DNA of 64,000 nucleotides, taken from positions 1-64,000 of the forward strand of contig JALIZF010001828.1 in assembly GCA_029948255.1 (NCBI GenBank), read 5' to 3'. This document shows, in pieces, positions 1 through 14,100 of this stretch; position 1 is the first letter of the stretch, and each line of letters begins with the position of its first letter. The notes under the pieces were generated by a model, which was not told the origin of the DNA, searched no databases, and saw only the letters and a program-made list of their open reading frames with translations. Both the position numbers and the translations under genes were made by a program. Source of the stretch: Telmatactis stephensoni (Eukaryota; Cnidaria; Anthozoa; Actiniaria; Isophelliidae).

Positions 1-569
1 AGAAACTAAGAAACTAAGAAACTAAGAAACTAAGAAAACTAAGAAACTAAGAAACTAAGAAACTAAGAAACTAAGAAACTAAGAAACTAAGAAACTAAGA
101 AACTAAGAAACTAAGAAACTAAGAAACTAAGAAACTAAGAAACTAAGAAACTAAGAAACTAAGAAACTAAGAAACTAAGAAACTAAGAAACTAAGAAACT
201 AAGAAACTAAGAAACTAAGAAACTAAGAAACTAAGAAACTAAGAAACTAAGAACTAAGAAACTAGGAAAACTAAGAACTAAGAAACTAAGAAACTAAGAA
301 ACTAAGAAACCCTAAAGGAAAATAAGAAAACCCATACAGAAAATAAGAAACTAAGGAAACTATAAGAAGCTAAGAAACTAGAAACTAAGAAACTAACTAC
401 CAGAAACTAAGAGACTAAGAGAACTAAGAAACTAAGTAGACTAAGAGACTAAGAAACTAAGAGAACTAAGAAACTAAGAAAACTAAGAAACTAAGAACGA
501 AAACTAAGAAACTAAGAGACCTAAAGAGACTAAGAAACTAAGAGACTAAGAAACTAAGAAACTAAGAAA
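1..569. repeat. (AGAAACTA)n satellite-like array
   Basis: An 8-bp unit repeats almost perfectly to about 250. It then decays through indels and substitutions (agagacta, aagaacta) until about 569. The array runs off the left edge, so its full length is unknown. Confidence 0.95.
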
Positions 570-962
570 TATTGGGTGCTCAAACCCCAGGAAGGAAAGA
601 GATCAAAACTAAAAAGTTCAAAGGCTCGTTATACTTAACTGTTTGGTTTTTAAAAAGACACTGTTTCTACTGGTAGCTGCATGCGCATGTATTAAACTTA
701 TTAAGAAGTAACCAATATATAAGACAACGTAAAAAATCAATTTTTTCTCCTGTTGTTTGAGCTACAAAAATCCGACAAACTTGAATATGAGTCACCAATC
801 GTGTTCCAAGATCCAATCGCTTTTTTGATACTTACAAGTATTTTAAAGACTTCACACCTTCAAAAGAAGCTTTTGTTAAATGTCTGATCTTGTTTCCGGC
901 AAGATTACTGCAATGAAAAAAGTGGGATAACCATCTCATCAGCTGCAAAGCAATACGCAGCC

Positions 963-1002
<40 letters not shown>

Positions 1003-1056
1003 ATGCAGCTTCTGTCTGTCTGTCTGTCTGTCTGTCTGACTGTCTGCCTGCCTGCC
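963..1056. repeat. (CTGT)n microsatellite
   Basis: Tetranucleotide array with a short interruption (gatgcagcttc) near the middle and a CCTG-rich end. It lies just downstream of the last visible LRR exon. Confidence 0.9.
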
Positions 1057-1090
1057 TGCCCGCCTTTCTCGTCTTTGTTTAATTTCTTAC

Positions 1091-1162
1091 AGCAAGTGTA
1101 GTCTTTCCAGGAAACGGAAAACTCCATCAGGTAGTGAAAAAATGCTGTTGTTTTGTAAATAC
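1091..1162 (-). CDS. LRR exon (sixth seen, most downstream)
   Basis: 72-bp exon, phase 2 in and out, reading YLQNNSIFSLPDGVF followed by LERLHL, a textbook 24-residue LRR. Donor GTAAGA, acceptor ctatag. The gene must continue to the left, because this repeat is not followed by a cap or a stop. Confidence 0.85.
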
Positions 1163-1419
1163 CTATAGTAAATCAAAAAAGGGAATGATTTCATTGTAAA
1201 ATCTAATAAAGAATAAAACACTGCAAGTACTCTTTTAAAAAGACTATGGAACGAAGTGTAATATAAGAACAAGTAACATATTTTAGATATAGTAATAAAC
1301 TTACAAATATGTGATTTTCGTTGTTGATTTAAAAACGTCTTTTGGCAAATGCGATATTTTATTCATTCGAAGACTTCTGCAAGTCGAAATCAAGCAAGCA
1401 ATCAATCAATCAATCAATT

Positions 1420-1464
<45 letters not shown>

Positions 1465-4400
1465 GTCAATCGATCAGTCAATCAATCAACCAGTGAATCA
1501 ATAAGTGAATGAAGAAACGAACCAACCAATGAAAGAATATACCTATCTATGTATCAAAGATCGACGATCGAACGAATGAATAAATGGACGAATTGAATGA
1601 ATATCAAATTCATCATTGACTGGTATATAGAGAAACAGGTAAATCAATGGATAATTGGATAGTAAAAGCAATATATATTTTAACTGCCGAACCTCCTTAG
1701 TTTGAATTCGAAATTAACACATGCATAATTAAACTATTTACTTACAGGACAGTTAAATTTTTCAAACCAGAAAAAGACTCGTTGCTAAGGTTTTGAAGCA
1801 GGTTTCTTCCAAGGTCACTATAGATCAATCAAGCAGTAACATTTATGAACAAATACATAAATAAGCCGGTCAAAATAAGGAAATGTTGGCTGGTTTGCCG
1901 TGGCGCTGGACTTCCAGAAGGTAACCAACATTGATTTGGGGGAGCGGGGGTGTTCGAACTATTTTTGGCCGCCGCTGTCTGAGTGTTGCAAAGAGGTGTG
2001 GTCTACTTGCGTGACTATTAGTTAGTTTGGAGTGGCGTGACTCTGGCAAGGCTGTAGCCGTGTATTCTTTATAGAGTTGTAATAAACTGAGCAGTACTAT
2101 TTAATTTATGCCAAATTCTCGCCCTTAAACTAGGTTCTTAAAATCACCTCAAGACACATTCACAGTCTATATTTTTTCCAAGAATCATCATCATCATCAT
2201 CATCACACTTTATTTAAATTTTTATCCAATAGAGAAACTTAAATAAAGTGTGATGATGATGATGATGATGATTCTTGGAAAAAATATAGACTGTGAATGT
2301 GTCTTGAGGTGATTTTAAGAACCTAGTTTAAGGGCGAGAATTTGGCATTTAAGAGTCTTAGGAACAGTACTTCTAGGTGAACTGCCCAAGCAGACGGTTA
2401 TGGTTAAGTAGAATAACCTGCTACTTAACCATCATAAATAGTCGTTTAAAATACATAAAGGAAATTCATTTTATAAAATGACTGATTTTCTAGTATTATA
2501 GACTATAAATATACAAAACAAGAAGCCAGAAATCACCATTTCTCTTCCATGGATACCGAAAGTGGAGCGGTTAAGTTTGCACTGCGAGTTTGATAAGGAA
2601 ATGTACAATTATTAGTCTTGAGTGAAAAGTGCAGGTTAACCATTTACTTAACCGTTTGCGTTTCACTCTGCATTTCACAAAATTTGCATTTTTTGTGTTT
2701 TTATAAGCTTTTCAAGCTCCCATACTTTAATATCTGTCAGTATAAAGCTCTGTAATCAGCGTAAAATAATAATAATGAAGTGTATTCCTGGAAATGGTTG
2801 ACGGTTATTTCAAGTTTTCCTTAACCAAGTTAACCGCCACGCGAACAGCGATCTCCAAGATAAGTTTTTTTTGCGCCCTAAGTGTATTCCAATTATTGCA
2901 ATATAGTTTGCAGCGACAAACAAAGGTATTTTGGTGATTTGAATGTTTTAACAACTTTTGGGGGGATTTCAAGCGTCAAAACCCTTCGAAGACCAAGCAT
3001 TTGTGCAAAAAGAAATTAAATCGCCATATCGGCAAACAAATTTTCATCCCAGAGCTACTTCCACGAAGGTGAAATACAAATATTTCAGATTGATCGGTAT
3101 TCTTACAAATAAATGGTTAATATTAATAATCTTGCTCGTATTACCGCCCTGCGCGCAACAAATTTTCTTTGTTGCACGAAAGCTAGCTGATTCCTCGAGA
3201 AGACAGTAGCCAATCAGCGCAAAGTAAACCTGCACAACTTGTTAGCATCACCCCGAAGGGATAAGCAAATCTATGCCCTACCCGGGTAGGGTATTGTGGG
3301 TTTTTAATAAATCAATAAAATATCATTAAATGTGAATTTTCTTTCTTAACTGATTTTTAAGAAACAATATAGAAAATTTTATAGAATTTACATCTTAAAA
3401 AAAACAGTTTTTGCGAAATTTTAAAGCTTCCAAATGTATTTACAAACTTTTCCTTCGAGCCCCTCCCGCCGTCAGGACATTTTGGCGAAGCGGGTTTTAC
3501 TTAGAGTCCCTTGACTCGCGCCTCAGAATCTCGTTGAAGCGAAGTTCAAGTCCATGATATCTTAAAATTAGCCAATTTATGTCATTATTTTGAGCGGTAG
3601 CTTCCTCCAGAAGAGCTAGCGAAGCAAGTTGACCAGCACGGACAAGTTTAGGATCTTGAATAATTGGAAACCACTTCTCAGGCTGGATTTCTGTCTTGGT
3701 AATTGAAGTTGACGAGTAGCTGGTTTGGAGTTTTCGCTGTAATGCCTTGTCTTGCATCACAACGGATTCAAAGGATGTACTTTCTGATTTAGGATTCAAT
3801 TTGATGGAGACTTGGATTTGAGACTTTGAATCTGACCTTCGAGGGTTGACGTTTACGTTAGTTGCTGTTGTTGTTGCTGCTAACTTCCATGTTCTGCACT
3901 TTGGAGACTTCACCATGATCGTCGCTGGTTCGGACATATGGAAGGCAATTGTGGAAGTGTTCTTGTTATAAAGAAAACCAAGTATTGAATCAAATGGAAC
4001 AACAATCTTGGTCTTTGTGTTGTCGTTTATTAGTCAAAATACCGTCGTGTTAAAGCAATGGAACAAATAAAAGCCTTCAAATGAATCAGCTTTTTATTTT
4101 TAGCTTGTTAGTTGAGAAGTGTAATTGAACAAACCATGAATACTACTTATTACGCCAATATCATCTCTCTCTTAACCCTGCTTTGGGGTTTTCCCAGGTG
4201 AATGTTTGCATTTTACGCATCGCCGCACTACCGATATAAATAGCGTCAGGGTGCTAACAAGTTATGTGCGTTTTGGAGAAGGCGTGGTTACGGAGGAATC
4301 AGCTAGAAGTATACAGTGCTTCTACTTCGTGCAACAAAGAAAATTTGTTGCGCGCGGGGCGGTAATACGAGCAACATTTGCTTTACAACTTGCAACGCAA

Positions 4401-7153
4401 CAATGGTGCGCGACAAGTTGCACGATTTTGTTACTCGTATTTCCACGCCTTAATTCTTTAGGGTTAAAAATCGTCCAGCCACGCCCTTCTTAAAAGACTC
4501 TCAGTATATTTCAGGGGGAATTTTTATAATTTCCGACGAGCATACCCAATCCTTTTACAGTGGTCCCCCCCCCCCCCCCCCCGGGTCTAGTACTAGTGCT
4601 CTGAGACCTTTGATCAATTAGAATATGCATATCTTGCTAAAGAAATATATACTGCTGGCAGCACCTCACTTTTGTTAAAAAAGCGCTAGTACTAGTTTGA
4701 TAAATAGGTAATCGTATGACTGTAAAAACGTCAAGGTCACGCACGGCACGTCATGCTCACGGCGCGCTTCACGTTACGGCAATTCACGTTGACGGCAGTA
4801 ATTTTGAATGTTTTAGGTTATAGATATCTTGACACGGTCACAGCACGACGCGGTCCGTTTTACACACACACATGAAAATTGCTCTGCTATCCAGGCGAGA
4901 TAATATTGTTCTCATTATCATACTTACAATGTTGAAAGACTTTTCAATGGTCGGAAAACTGCAGGAGGTATGTCCTTTAAAAAATTGTTGTTAAGTCGAC
5001 TAAAGAAATGAAAGCAAAGAGCAGCAAAGCAATCAGAAATGAGTTTAGTTACTTAAGATACTAGTTCCGGAGCTTCTGAGTTCATGAGGGTTCATTAAAC
5101 CAAACATTATGCCCAAAGCATAATGTTTTTTACCTCAAATCATCACTGAGTTAATTATCTAAATCTCAATGTACTATTGTATTGTTTTAGCCAATCATTC
5201 GCTAGGGGCGGTGGACGGCTAAGGATATACCTGATGATGTACTCTAACTTCTCGGTCTCTCCTATCTCAACATCGTCGTGGACACATCACAGACTATAAA
5301 ATTTAACCACCACCTTTCGCCATCGCCTCCCTTAGTTAAGCGCTAGGCTTAAAATTTTCGGTTTTGTTTGGTGGCAAATTATTATTTTTCCATCCGGGCT
5401 TTGCTGATCCGAGTGTAATAAGCTGCCTACGTAGTCAGTATTTACACTAATTGTTTGCGTGAAAAGGTTTTCTTTGATTGTTTGTGTCTAGAATTTTTTT
5501 TCTGTCCAATGTTCTTCAGTGCAGAATATTGATATTGAGATATTTTGATGAACAAAATACAAAGAAACGTATGGAGCAAAGACGTGAGTTGAAGAAATGA
5601 CGTCACTGAAACCTCTAAGAATATATATTCTTTGGTTGCAATGACGTCATCACAAACTTTTTCGGACTTAATATAGAATACTTTTGAATAAAATGTCTTT
5701 AAAAAAGGCATCTGAAGGTTTGTATCTATACGAAATTTTTTGGTCATAAAAATATTTTGATAACAAGATACGAACGATCAAATATCTTAATTTTTTGGTG
5801 TGAAATGTATGAATCCGCCATTTTGGTGCACAACCTTTGTACACCAACATGGCGGAAAGTAACACGAAGGACCAAGATCACATTAATATCGCTATAATTC
5901 GTGTTTTTCTATGCAAATATTTACCAAAACAAACTTATTCATCACTTACAAAGTTAAAGAGTACGATTTGAATAACATTTGACTTGTGATATTTGTGATA
6001 AGGGTATTGTAAAGCAATTTGGGCTGCTGCCCTGTAAACAATATCCTGCTACCTTTTTTTTCCAAACAATCAAATAAAATAAAAATTTGCCAATATTTAT
6101 GCGTCTTTACGATATACGTGAAAGTATTGCGTGACAGAAATTGACTCGCAATAAATCGAAAACCATTCATCAAAATAACCCAGTTTTTTTGTGTGAGTAC
6201 TTTTCTTAATTCTATAAATAAAATTTCTAGGAAACAGTTTCGTGTGACGAATAGTTTAGATTTTAGCTTTTTGAAGACATCACATGCAACCCAAGAATAG
6301 AAAAATATAGTACTTCCCTTTGGAAGACCGAGAAAATATTTTACATAGTGATTTTAGTATTCGATTCTTGAAGAGCTATTCAAGGTCGTATCGGCTAATT
6401 TTGATTTCGGCGTTTTTCGTAATAACAGTACTTTAAATAAATTGGTCTCTGCATGTAGCCAAAGTTATCCAAACCACTGTGTCTCAGTTTGTTTTCATGC
6501 AATCTTCTCAGCACACGAGCACGTCATATCTCTGTGTACTATAGGGACAACTTAACCCTGTATTCTGATAAGAAAAGTGAATTTAATTAATGAAAGCAAT
6601 GGCCATACCCTTTGTACTTACATATATTGTATTGATGATGCATTGGAAAAAGCCTTCTGGTAGATCTTGAAAATACGATTTCTTGATAAATCACTAATTA
6701 ACAGAAAGAAATTAAAAATTGTACGGAGACAGCAATATTGCAAAAGTGCAAAGTTAGGCGCAGAAGATTGTTTTTAAGCTCAAAAAAGTTGAACTACCAT
6801 TCTAATGATAAAACATCTAAACCAGTCTTATTATTAGAAATGATATGTATACTTCATTGAGTTGTAAATAAAGTCTAGAACGCTGTCCGATAGCCCCCCC
6901 CCCCCCCCCTCTCGTCCCGAGTGAGCCAAGGTATGAATAAGATCAACGACCTGTTCGCCACAATAGCCTTCAATCGGTTCAATAGCTCAGTGATTAGTGC
7001 ATCGGACCGGAAATCCGAAGGTCGTGGGTTGTAACCCTGCAAGGGGCTCGGATTTTTCCGAGTCATAATTACTACTCGATGAAGCACATATATTATTTCT
7101 AACATATTTCTATTCATTAGTCTTATGATCATTCAAATGTTAAGAGGCTAAGC

Positions 7154-7184
<31 letters not shown>

Positions 7185-8013
7185 ACCTGTTTAGTATAAT
7201 AGACAACTGAAAAAATATCAATAACTTAACTGTCACTAGTGGTTGTTCTGAAATCGTCAAAATAATTGCAAAAGACTAAAGCCTGGTTTTCACTAGCGAC
7301 ATAAGCATAAGCAACATACGCAGACTCAGTATTGTATTTATCACATAGGTGTGAGAAAAGACAAGAACTGCTAATGAGCAGTACACTACTGAGTCTGCGT
7401 ATGTTGCTTATGCTTATGCTTATGTCGCTAGTGAAAACTAGCCCTAGTACGGAATCAAATTTAGTCATTCGTTTATTCACTGTCTGTATAAAGCGCGCGT
7501 TTTGCAAAGAATCACGAAAATGCATCATATCAACGTAGTTAGTATATATATTGATTAAATCGCTAAAACCGATAATCCATATTACAAATCCTCTGCAAAG
7601 TAATGATGCAGATGTTCAGACTAAATGGTTATAGCTATAAGGCATTTGGCATAACTATTCATAGAAAAGGGGCTTACAAACTGTAATGTATGTTTCTACG
7701 TTGGTATAACATATTTAATAGTGCTTATTAAAACTGATTATTTCTTATTCAACTGTACTCTGTACTCAGTCGAAACTCTAAAGGAAAAATAATCCAGACC
7801 GCACTTTTAAGGGGAGGTTGTAGAGTATTGTCACCTGCATTGTTTTACTAAACTTACTCACAGTCAAGTTACTTACACATGAAGCAGATAAGGAAGGTTA
7901 CTGAAAGAGTTTTCCCTGATGATGTTAATGTTGCTGTTATTGAAAATTCTGAGAGGAAAAGTTTTCCTTAGTATATGACTCATGTTGATTTAAAATATAC
8001 ATGATACTTATGC

Positions 8014-8077
<64 letters not shown>

Positions 8078-8082
8078 TCTAT

Positions 8083-8133
<51 letters not shown>

Positions 8134-11100
8134 TTTGTTTGTTTGTTTGTTTGTTGTTTGTTTGTTTGTTTGTTTGTTTGTTTGTTTGTTTGTTTGTTTG
8201 TTTGTTTGTTTGTTTGTTTGTTTGTTTGTTTGTTTGTTTGTTTGTTTGTTTGTTTGTTTGTTTGTTTGTTTGTTTGTTTGTTTGTTTGTTTGTTTGTTTG
8301 TTTGTTTGTTTGTTTGTTTGTTTATTTATTTATTTATTTTTTGAAAAGCACCAAAGATATGTGACTGACTTACAAAGCTGCCGCTTCTTTTGGGATTTTT
8401 CTTGGAATGTTACTTAGGATCCTGCTTTTTATCTCAATTCTTCCAGATCCTTCTTCGCTTGGAATTGATTCACAATTGCAGCTTGGTGGACAGTCTAAAA
8501 AATAAATATGGTTCCTTGATGACAGAAAGAAGGGGAAAAGGAAGGAAGAAAGACTAAAAGGCCGAAAAAAAAAGGAAGGACAGGAGGAAGGAAGGACGAA
8601 AGAAAGGAAGAATATCAAGGCTTTCGAGATAATCGAGCTTAACTTGCACGCCTACCTGTCGTTGATAACTTCCTGCAATTGCGTTCTTGGTCATCGACTG
8701 TAAAAGCAAAGACAAATAGAGAAAGTTGATTTCAAATGCCCTACGAAAGATGGAAAAATTCCTTCACTAAAATGATTTTCGATTCCACTTGATTCAGGGT
8801 GCCAACTGAGCTGGTACAGTAATATATCGGACCAGCTGAAGTGATCGTACTTAGGTATCTGGATAATCGCACCTATACCTACGACCACTCTAACCCGATA
8901 GCTCAGCTGGTAGTGCAATCTATTCAAGGTATCTTGTGTTTGAGACCAATTTGAGTTCGTAGTTTCCCTTAGGACATACAGATAATCACCAATTCATGAA
9001 CCGCCAAAGAATGCAATTAGCGTTAAGCTAGCAAAGCTTATGGATGTAAGCAAGCTAGCAACCAAATAGACAACATGCCGAATAATCAACAATTCCTCTA
9101 AACAATCGTTTAATACCAGTTCCCCGTTTCCGCCGTCAATGCAATAAGTTGTTACTTGGTGCTGTCCACTTTATGGCCCAAACAGAAAGGAATGAGCAGA
9201 TATCGTATTTGATGAAAAAAATACTAACAATATCAATAACATAAACACTGGTGATCGCTTTCAATTTCGAATAAACCCCAAGACAGTATTCTTACAGAAA
9301 GTTTAATTTTCTATATACATTTCGAAATCCAAGAAAAACAAAATCAAATTATTATAAAGATTCATTTGAAAGTTTTTGATGACGCTTATATGCCTACTTA
9401 CGTATTAGAATATACATTACTGAACAAGTACAGATGTTTTGTTTTTGTCAAGTACGGAAACTAAAATTCAAGCTATAAAAATTCTTTATCCCTATATCCC
9501 TATATAACTTTGCAAATTGAATGCCTCTCTTGGTTGTTATTTTGATAATTGGATGAGATCGTGTAGTGCAAACGAAGCTGCAATATTTTGAACATTTCAT
9601 GTTAATAATATGCCATAGTCCTTTTTGCTTCTCGCAAATGGAAAAATAACTGATATGAGTAGACGAATAAAAAAAATTCTTATCCATAGGTGAGGAATAA
9701 AAAAAGGTCTTATTCATAGGTCTAATTAAACGTACTATGGTCCTTATGCCCAGGCTAATGTATTTTTAGTTTGTATTCAAAACCAATCGGAGCTGATTTT
9801 TGTGTGGGGAAAATCAAATGCCATAGAACAATCGAGAACTGCCTAGTGTTTGTACATATATATTGCTACTTAAAAATACTCACTTTTGATGAACTCATAT
9901 CGTCCCTTGAACCCTCTTCGTACATTGAATCCATCAGACTTAAATATGACCGTCATGAAGTTGGAAGACGATTGCACAAACTGAGGATGAATATGACCAC
10001 AGAACTTGACAGATGAATCTCCAGCTGAATTTGGTTTGCGTTTATAAATCTCTACAAAGTCCTTAGAGCATGCTTTATCGTCTTCTAACAAAAAGTCCAA
10101 AAACGTTAATCGGATCACGTGATGTTCAGGTGCGTTGATTTTCCAGGTACATTCAAGATCGTTGGCGTAGTAGCTTGGATAAAAAGGAGACGCAATATGG
10201 CCTGGTGCTGACATGTTTGCTGTTAAATGTTTGCTGCAAACTAAAAGAAAAAACATTCATTACGATCTTTGAGAAGCAGCGAGAAGTCACACTTCTACGT
10301 CATATGACCTGTTTATTCCCCCACAACAGTTTGTTGGAAGTCTTGATCTAATAAAATTGAAAATGTTGTACCTGCCGCCAGGCATAAAATGTTCAAAAAT
10401 AAAAGGTTTGATATATTAATATTCAATTTTTTTTATTTATAGTTATTCAAGACAAATGAGATAACAATGAATAGAAACAAAAGATTTGACTAATTTAAAA
10501 TGAATTCGGCACATGTGAGACGCGATGTTTGCCAGGTCTTAGGCTGTAGCCACAGGCGCATATATTGTGCGCCTATTTTATTCCTTTCTTTCAAGATATT
10601 TTTTTCTAATCAATGTGGAAATTAAAATCTGCTACTGTAATCGAATTGCATAACATGAAAAGTAACACTCACGCAATTTCCATGCATTATCCTTCCAACT
10701 GCATTCTTCGTTTTCATGGTCAGGTGAATCGAGGACGATGAAACCAAACTCATTACCTATTGTACCATGAAACAGGATCTAAAGAAAGTGAGGATGGATG
10801 AGAATTGAGAGTGGCGATGCCGAACACCACTTGAAGACAAAGAAACTGCTTTAAATGAAATTCAAAGTGTACTGAGTTCTTGTGTGTTGCAGTTTCGGCA
10901 CTAAGCATTGCAAATTATTGGCCTGTTGCTAGCTAGCGCTCGGGATCCAAAACCAACTATAATTGTACACAATTAATGTACTTGCCCCTTAAACTTCTAC
11001 CGATAAAAAACTCTCTGATTTCCCCCTAAGTAATGGAATCCTAATGCTAGTCTCTGATGAACTGTATATAGAAGACAGTTTCTCCCTAGTATTGTTGGGT

Positions 11101-14100
11101 TCCTACTATTCCTTTCATAGTAAAAAGATAAAGAAGCGGCAGGTATGGATAAATAATATAAACGAATGAATGGATGAATGAACAATAGACACTACTGATA
11201 AAAAATTTATATTTTCATTAAGTTCACCAAAGTGAACGTCACGTATAACCAGTACAACAATAAAGTGGGTTTGCACTGTAAGAGTAAAACCGATTCCTTT
11301 AAAAATAGGGTTGATTGACACGATGCGGAATAAACTTCAATTTTACTTGTCTCTTCATATATTAGTACTACAATTGGCTTGCATTTCTTTGCACGTATTT
11401 CGTACACAATATTGTCACAAAAGAAGAAGATGAAAATGTCATTCATTTCCAGGATGTAGTTTCGTATGAAAATTACTTGTTTAAACGATCGAACGAAAAC
11501 CTCACCTTGTAGGGAATCATTGACCTAACTGGAATTTTTGCTTGTCTCCATTCAGGTTTTGAATCACTTGTCTTTTCATCAATCCAAACTGGAGTTATAC
11601 CATCTTCAAACGTTTCGACGGATACTCTCAGTGACATTGGTCCTTTTCCAAACAGAAGGTATTTGAATTTAAAACACAGCCATGGGAATGTAGATGTTCG
11701 ATTGAAAACTGGACTTAACAAAGTACTAGAAGAGGTACCATTCAGTAACACCGGTTTTTCTGAAATATAAAAACGAAGGCTTAGAAAAATAAAAATGGCT
11801 ATAATGTTTTATCGCCTATAACTAGTTCAAGCAAGGATTTAGCCTGCGAAACATCCGGACTTTTCCTCCGTTAAGTCCGTCTGCGAAATAACGAACACCG
11901 TGTTCTGAGGCCTCGAGCAAATAGCACAACAGACGCTGATTGGCTGGTGCTTTTTTAAATTTTAACAAATTGGTGATCAACTTTGCTATAAAACATAGTA
12001 CTAGGGTAAACAGCATAACTTCATGCTTTATAGACGACTTTCAAAAATGGCGGGCTCATTGTTCACGAGAACGAGGCCAGAAAGGCCTCCAAAATCATTA
12101 TGACATCAAATGAGTCTAAGTACATCCTGTAAAATGCACAGAAAATAGATATTTCAAAAGGAAGAAGAATACATTACCTTTGATAGCAATAGAAGTGTCT
12201 CACGCTTATTTTCTGCTAACAAAGCTTTTCTGGCCTCGTTCGCATGTACTAGGCCGCCATTTTTGAAAGTCGTCTATTTAAGCAATATAAAACGCGCGCG
12301 CATGTCTCTGTACTGTTATAGAAACACGATGGAAGATGTAGAGCATGAGAAAAGCAAGATTAGGAACACGAGGCGTAGCCGAGTGTTTCTCTTGCATTTC
12401 GAGCGCTCTACATCTTCCAGAGTGTTTATATCACAGAATAGAGACATAAGCGATCGTTTTATATTGATTTTATAAAATATTTTCGACGTTTTTTGAGCGA
12501 GCCATGTCTCTGTCCTCTGATATAAACATGGTAGCCAACCAATCAGCGCGTTATATCTCAAGTATTTTATAATTTTTATTATATATTCGAGTTCTTTTCT
12601 ATCTGCATTGCTTGATAATGACTTATAGCTAAGTCGAAACTTGCATTTTTTAACTTTTTTATCATGTTTTATCATATTTTATCGCAATGTTTTATAGTAA
12701 AGTTATATACAAAATCTCTTCTAATTAAAATTGGTGATTGGCTCTCTAAATTTAATGATGTGTTTGTATTCGCCATGACAACACTTCTGTTAGATTTACT
12801 GATTATAAAATCACAGACAGATTTTTCAGTCGAAACAACCTACCAATTAGACACATCGAATTGTTTGCTATAAAAAGAAACTTTCGAAACATTCCAATCG
12901 AACATTTTTGCTTAATTAATAGAATGCTTACAATATATCCGTGACTGAAAAACTTTGTAAGAAATTGCACAAATTTGCACAATTTTGTCACTAGACTATT
13001 TAGTGTTAAGAAGTAAGCGAGCTGTGAAGGTGCCTCTTGCACGTGCAAACGTACAAGAGCAACAAGCTTGGCAAGTGTAGTACTAGACTAGATGAAGCAA
13101 GTCATGGATGCATATAGTTACTTCCAAGAGCGCATCACTTGGTTAGTTTTATATTTTGGTATTTGTTAACGTCCTTGCGTTTGACTCGTCTCTTGTCTCT
13201 GTTGTCATTGTTGTATTTTAGCTGTGTTTGACCCATTTTAATTGGAAGAAAGCGGGATTTGTGAATAAAGCTAAGGGTGCGTTTGACTCGTTTCTTGTGG
13301 GAGAAACGGCGGGATTAGGTACTTTAATTTACTGAGCTGTGTTTGACTCGTCTGTTGTGGGAGAAAGCGGGAATTTTTTTGAATAAAGCTAAGGGTGCGT
13401 TTGACTCGTTTCTTGTGTCGTTGTCGTTATTTTAATTTCAGTTAACTGTGTTTGACTCGTTTCTTGTGGAAGAAGGTGGGAATTATTAAATAAAGTTAAG
13501 GGTGCGTTGAGCCATTTCTGGTGTTTGTTGTCGTTACCTTAGTTTAGCTGTGTTTGATTCGTTTCTAATTTTGGGAGAAACGGCGGGATTTTTTGAATAA
13601 AGCTAGCTAAGGGTGCGTTGAGCCGTTTTTAACTCGTGTATATGCGAAGCATAGAAACGAGTTATTGTGGGGACTCGATGTCATGGGCTCACTCAGATGT
13701 TAGCAATCCCACAATCCCTGCAGGCCGGCAATTTCCCACAATTCCCGCAGGCCGGCGATTTCGTCGCGACTAGAAGTTCGTTTTTCGGTCGTGAATTGGC
13801 TAATGTTGTTGTCTTTTCTACTCATATTATTGAACCTTTTTCGATCATATAATTACGCGAGTAAATGTTAAAATAAAGAGCAAACGAAAACATTTTGAGT
13901 ACGAATTGCCGCCTGAAACATAGCCTGAAACTGGCCGTGAGTCGAGCCGCTAGTTCGTGTTTGTACTCTATCAGCACAAGAGAGAATTTTGAGATAAGCA
14001 GGAAACGAAACGGCACTGATCTGACTCGACTTTCAATCTTTATATTATTATTATTTGATCAAAATGCAAACATGTTTCATTTTCTTCACCGTGACCTTTG

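Noticed and set aside
1..569. CRISPR-like array
   Set aside because: Units are 8 bp with no spacers; a simple satellite in eukaryotic DNA.
5946..6030. A seventh LRR exon
   Set aside because: LRR-like text and a GTAAGT donor, but no acceptor yields a 72-bp phase-2 exon.
6983..7045. tRNA gene
   Set aside because: A and B boxes present but the acceptor stem and anticodon loop do not form; better explained as a SINE head.
8001..8417. Long LFVC/LFIY repeat frames
   Set aside because: Microsatellite by-product (TTTA/TTTG).
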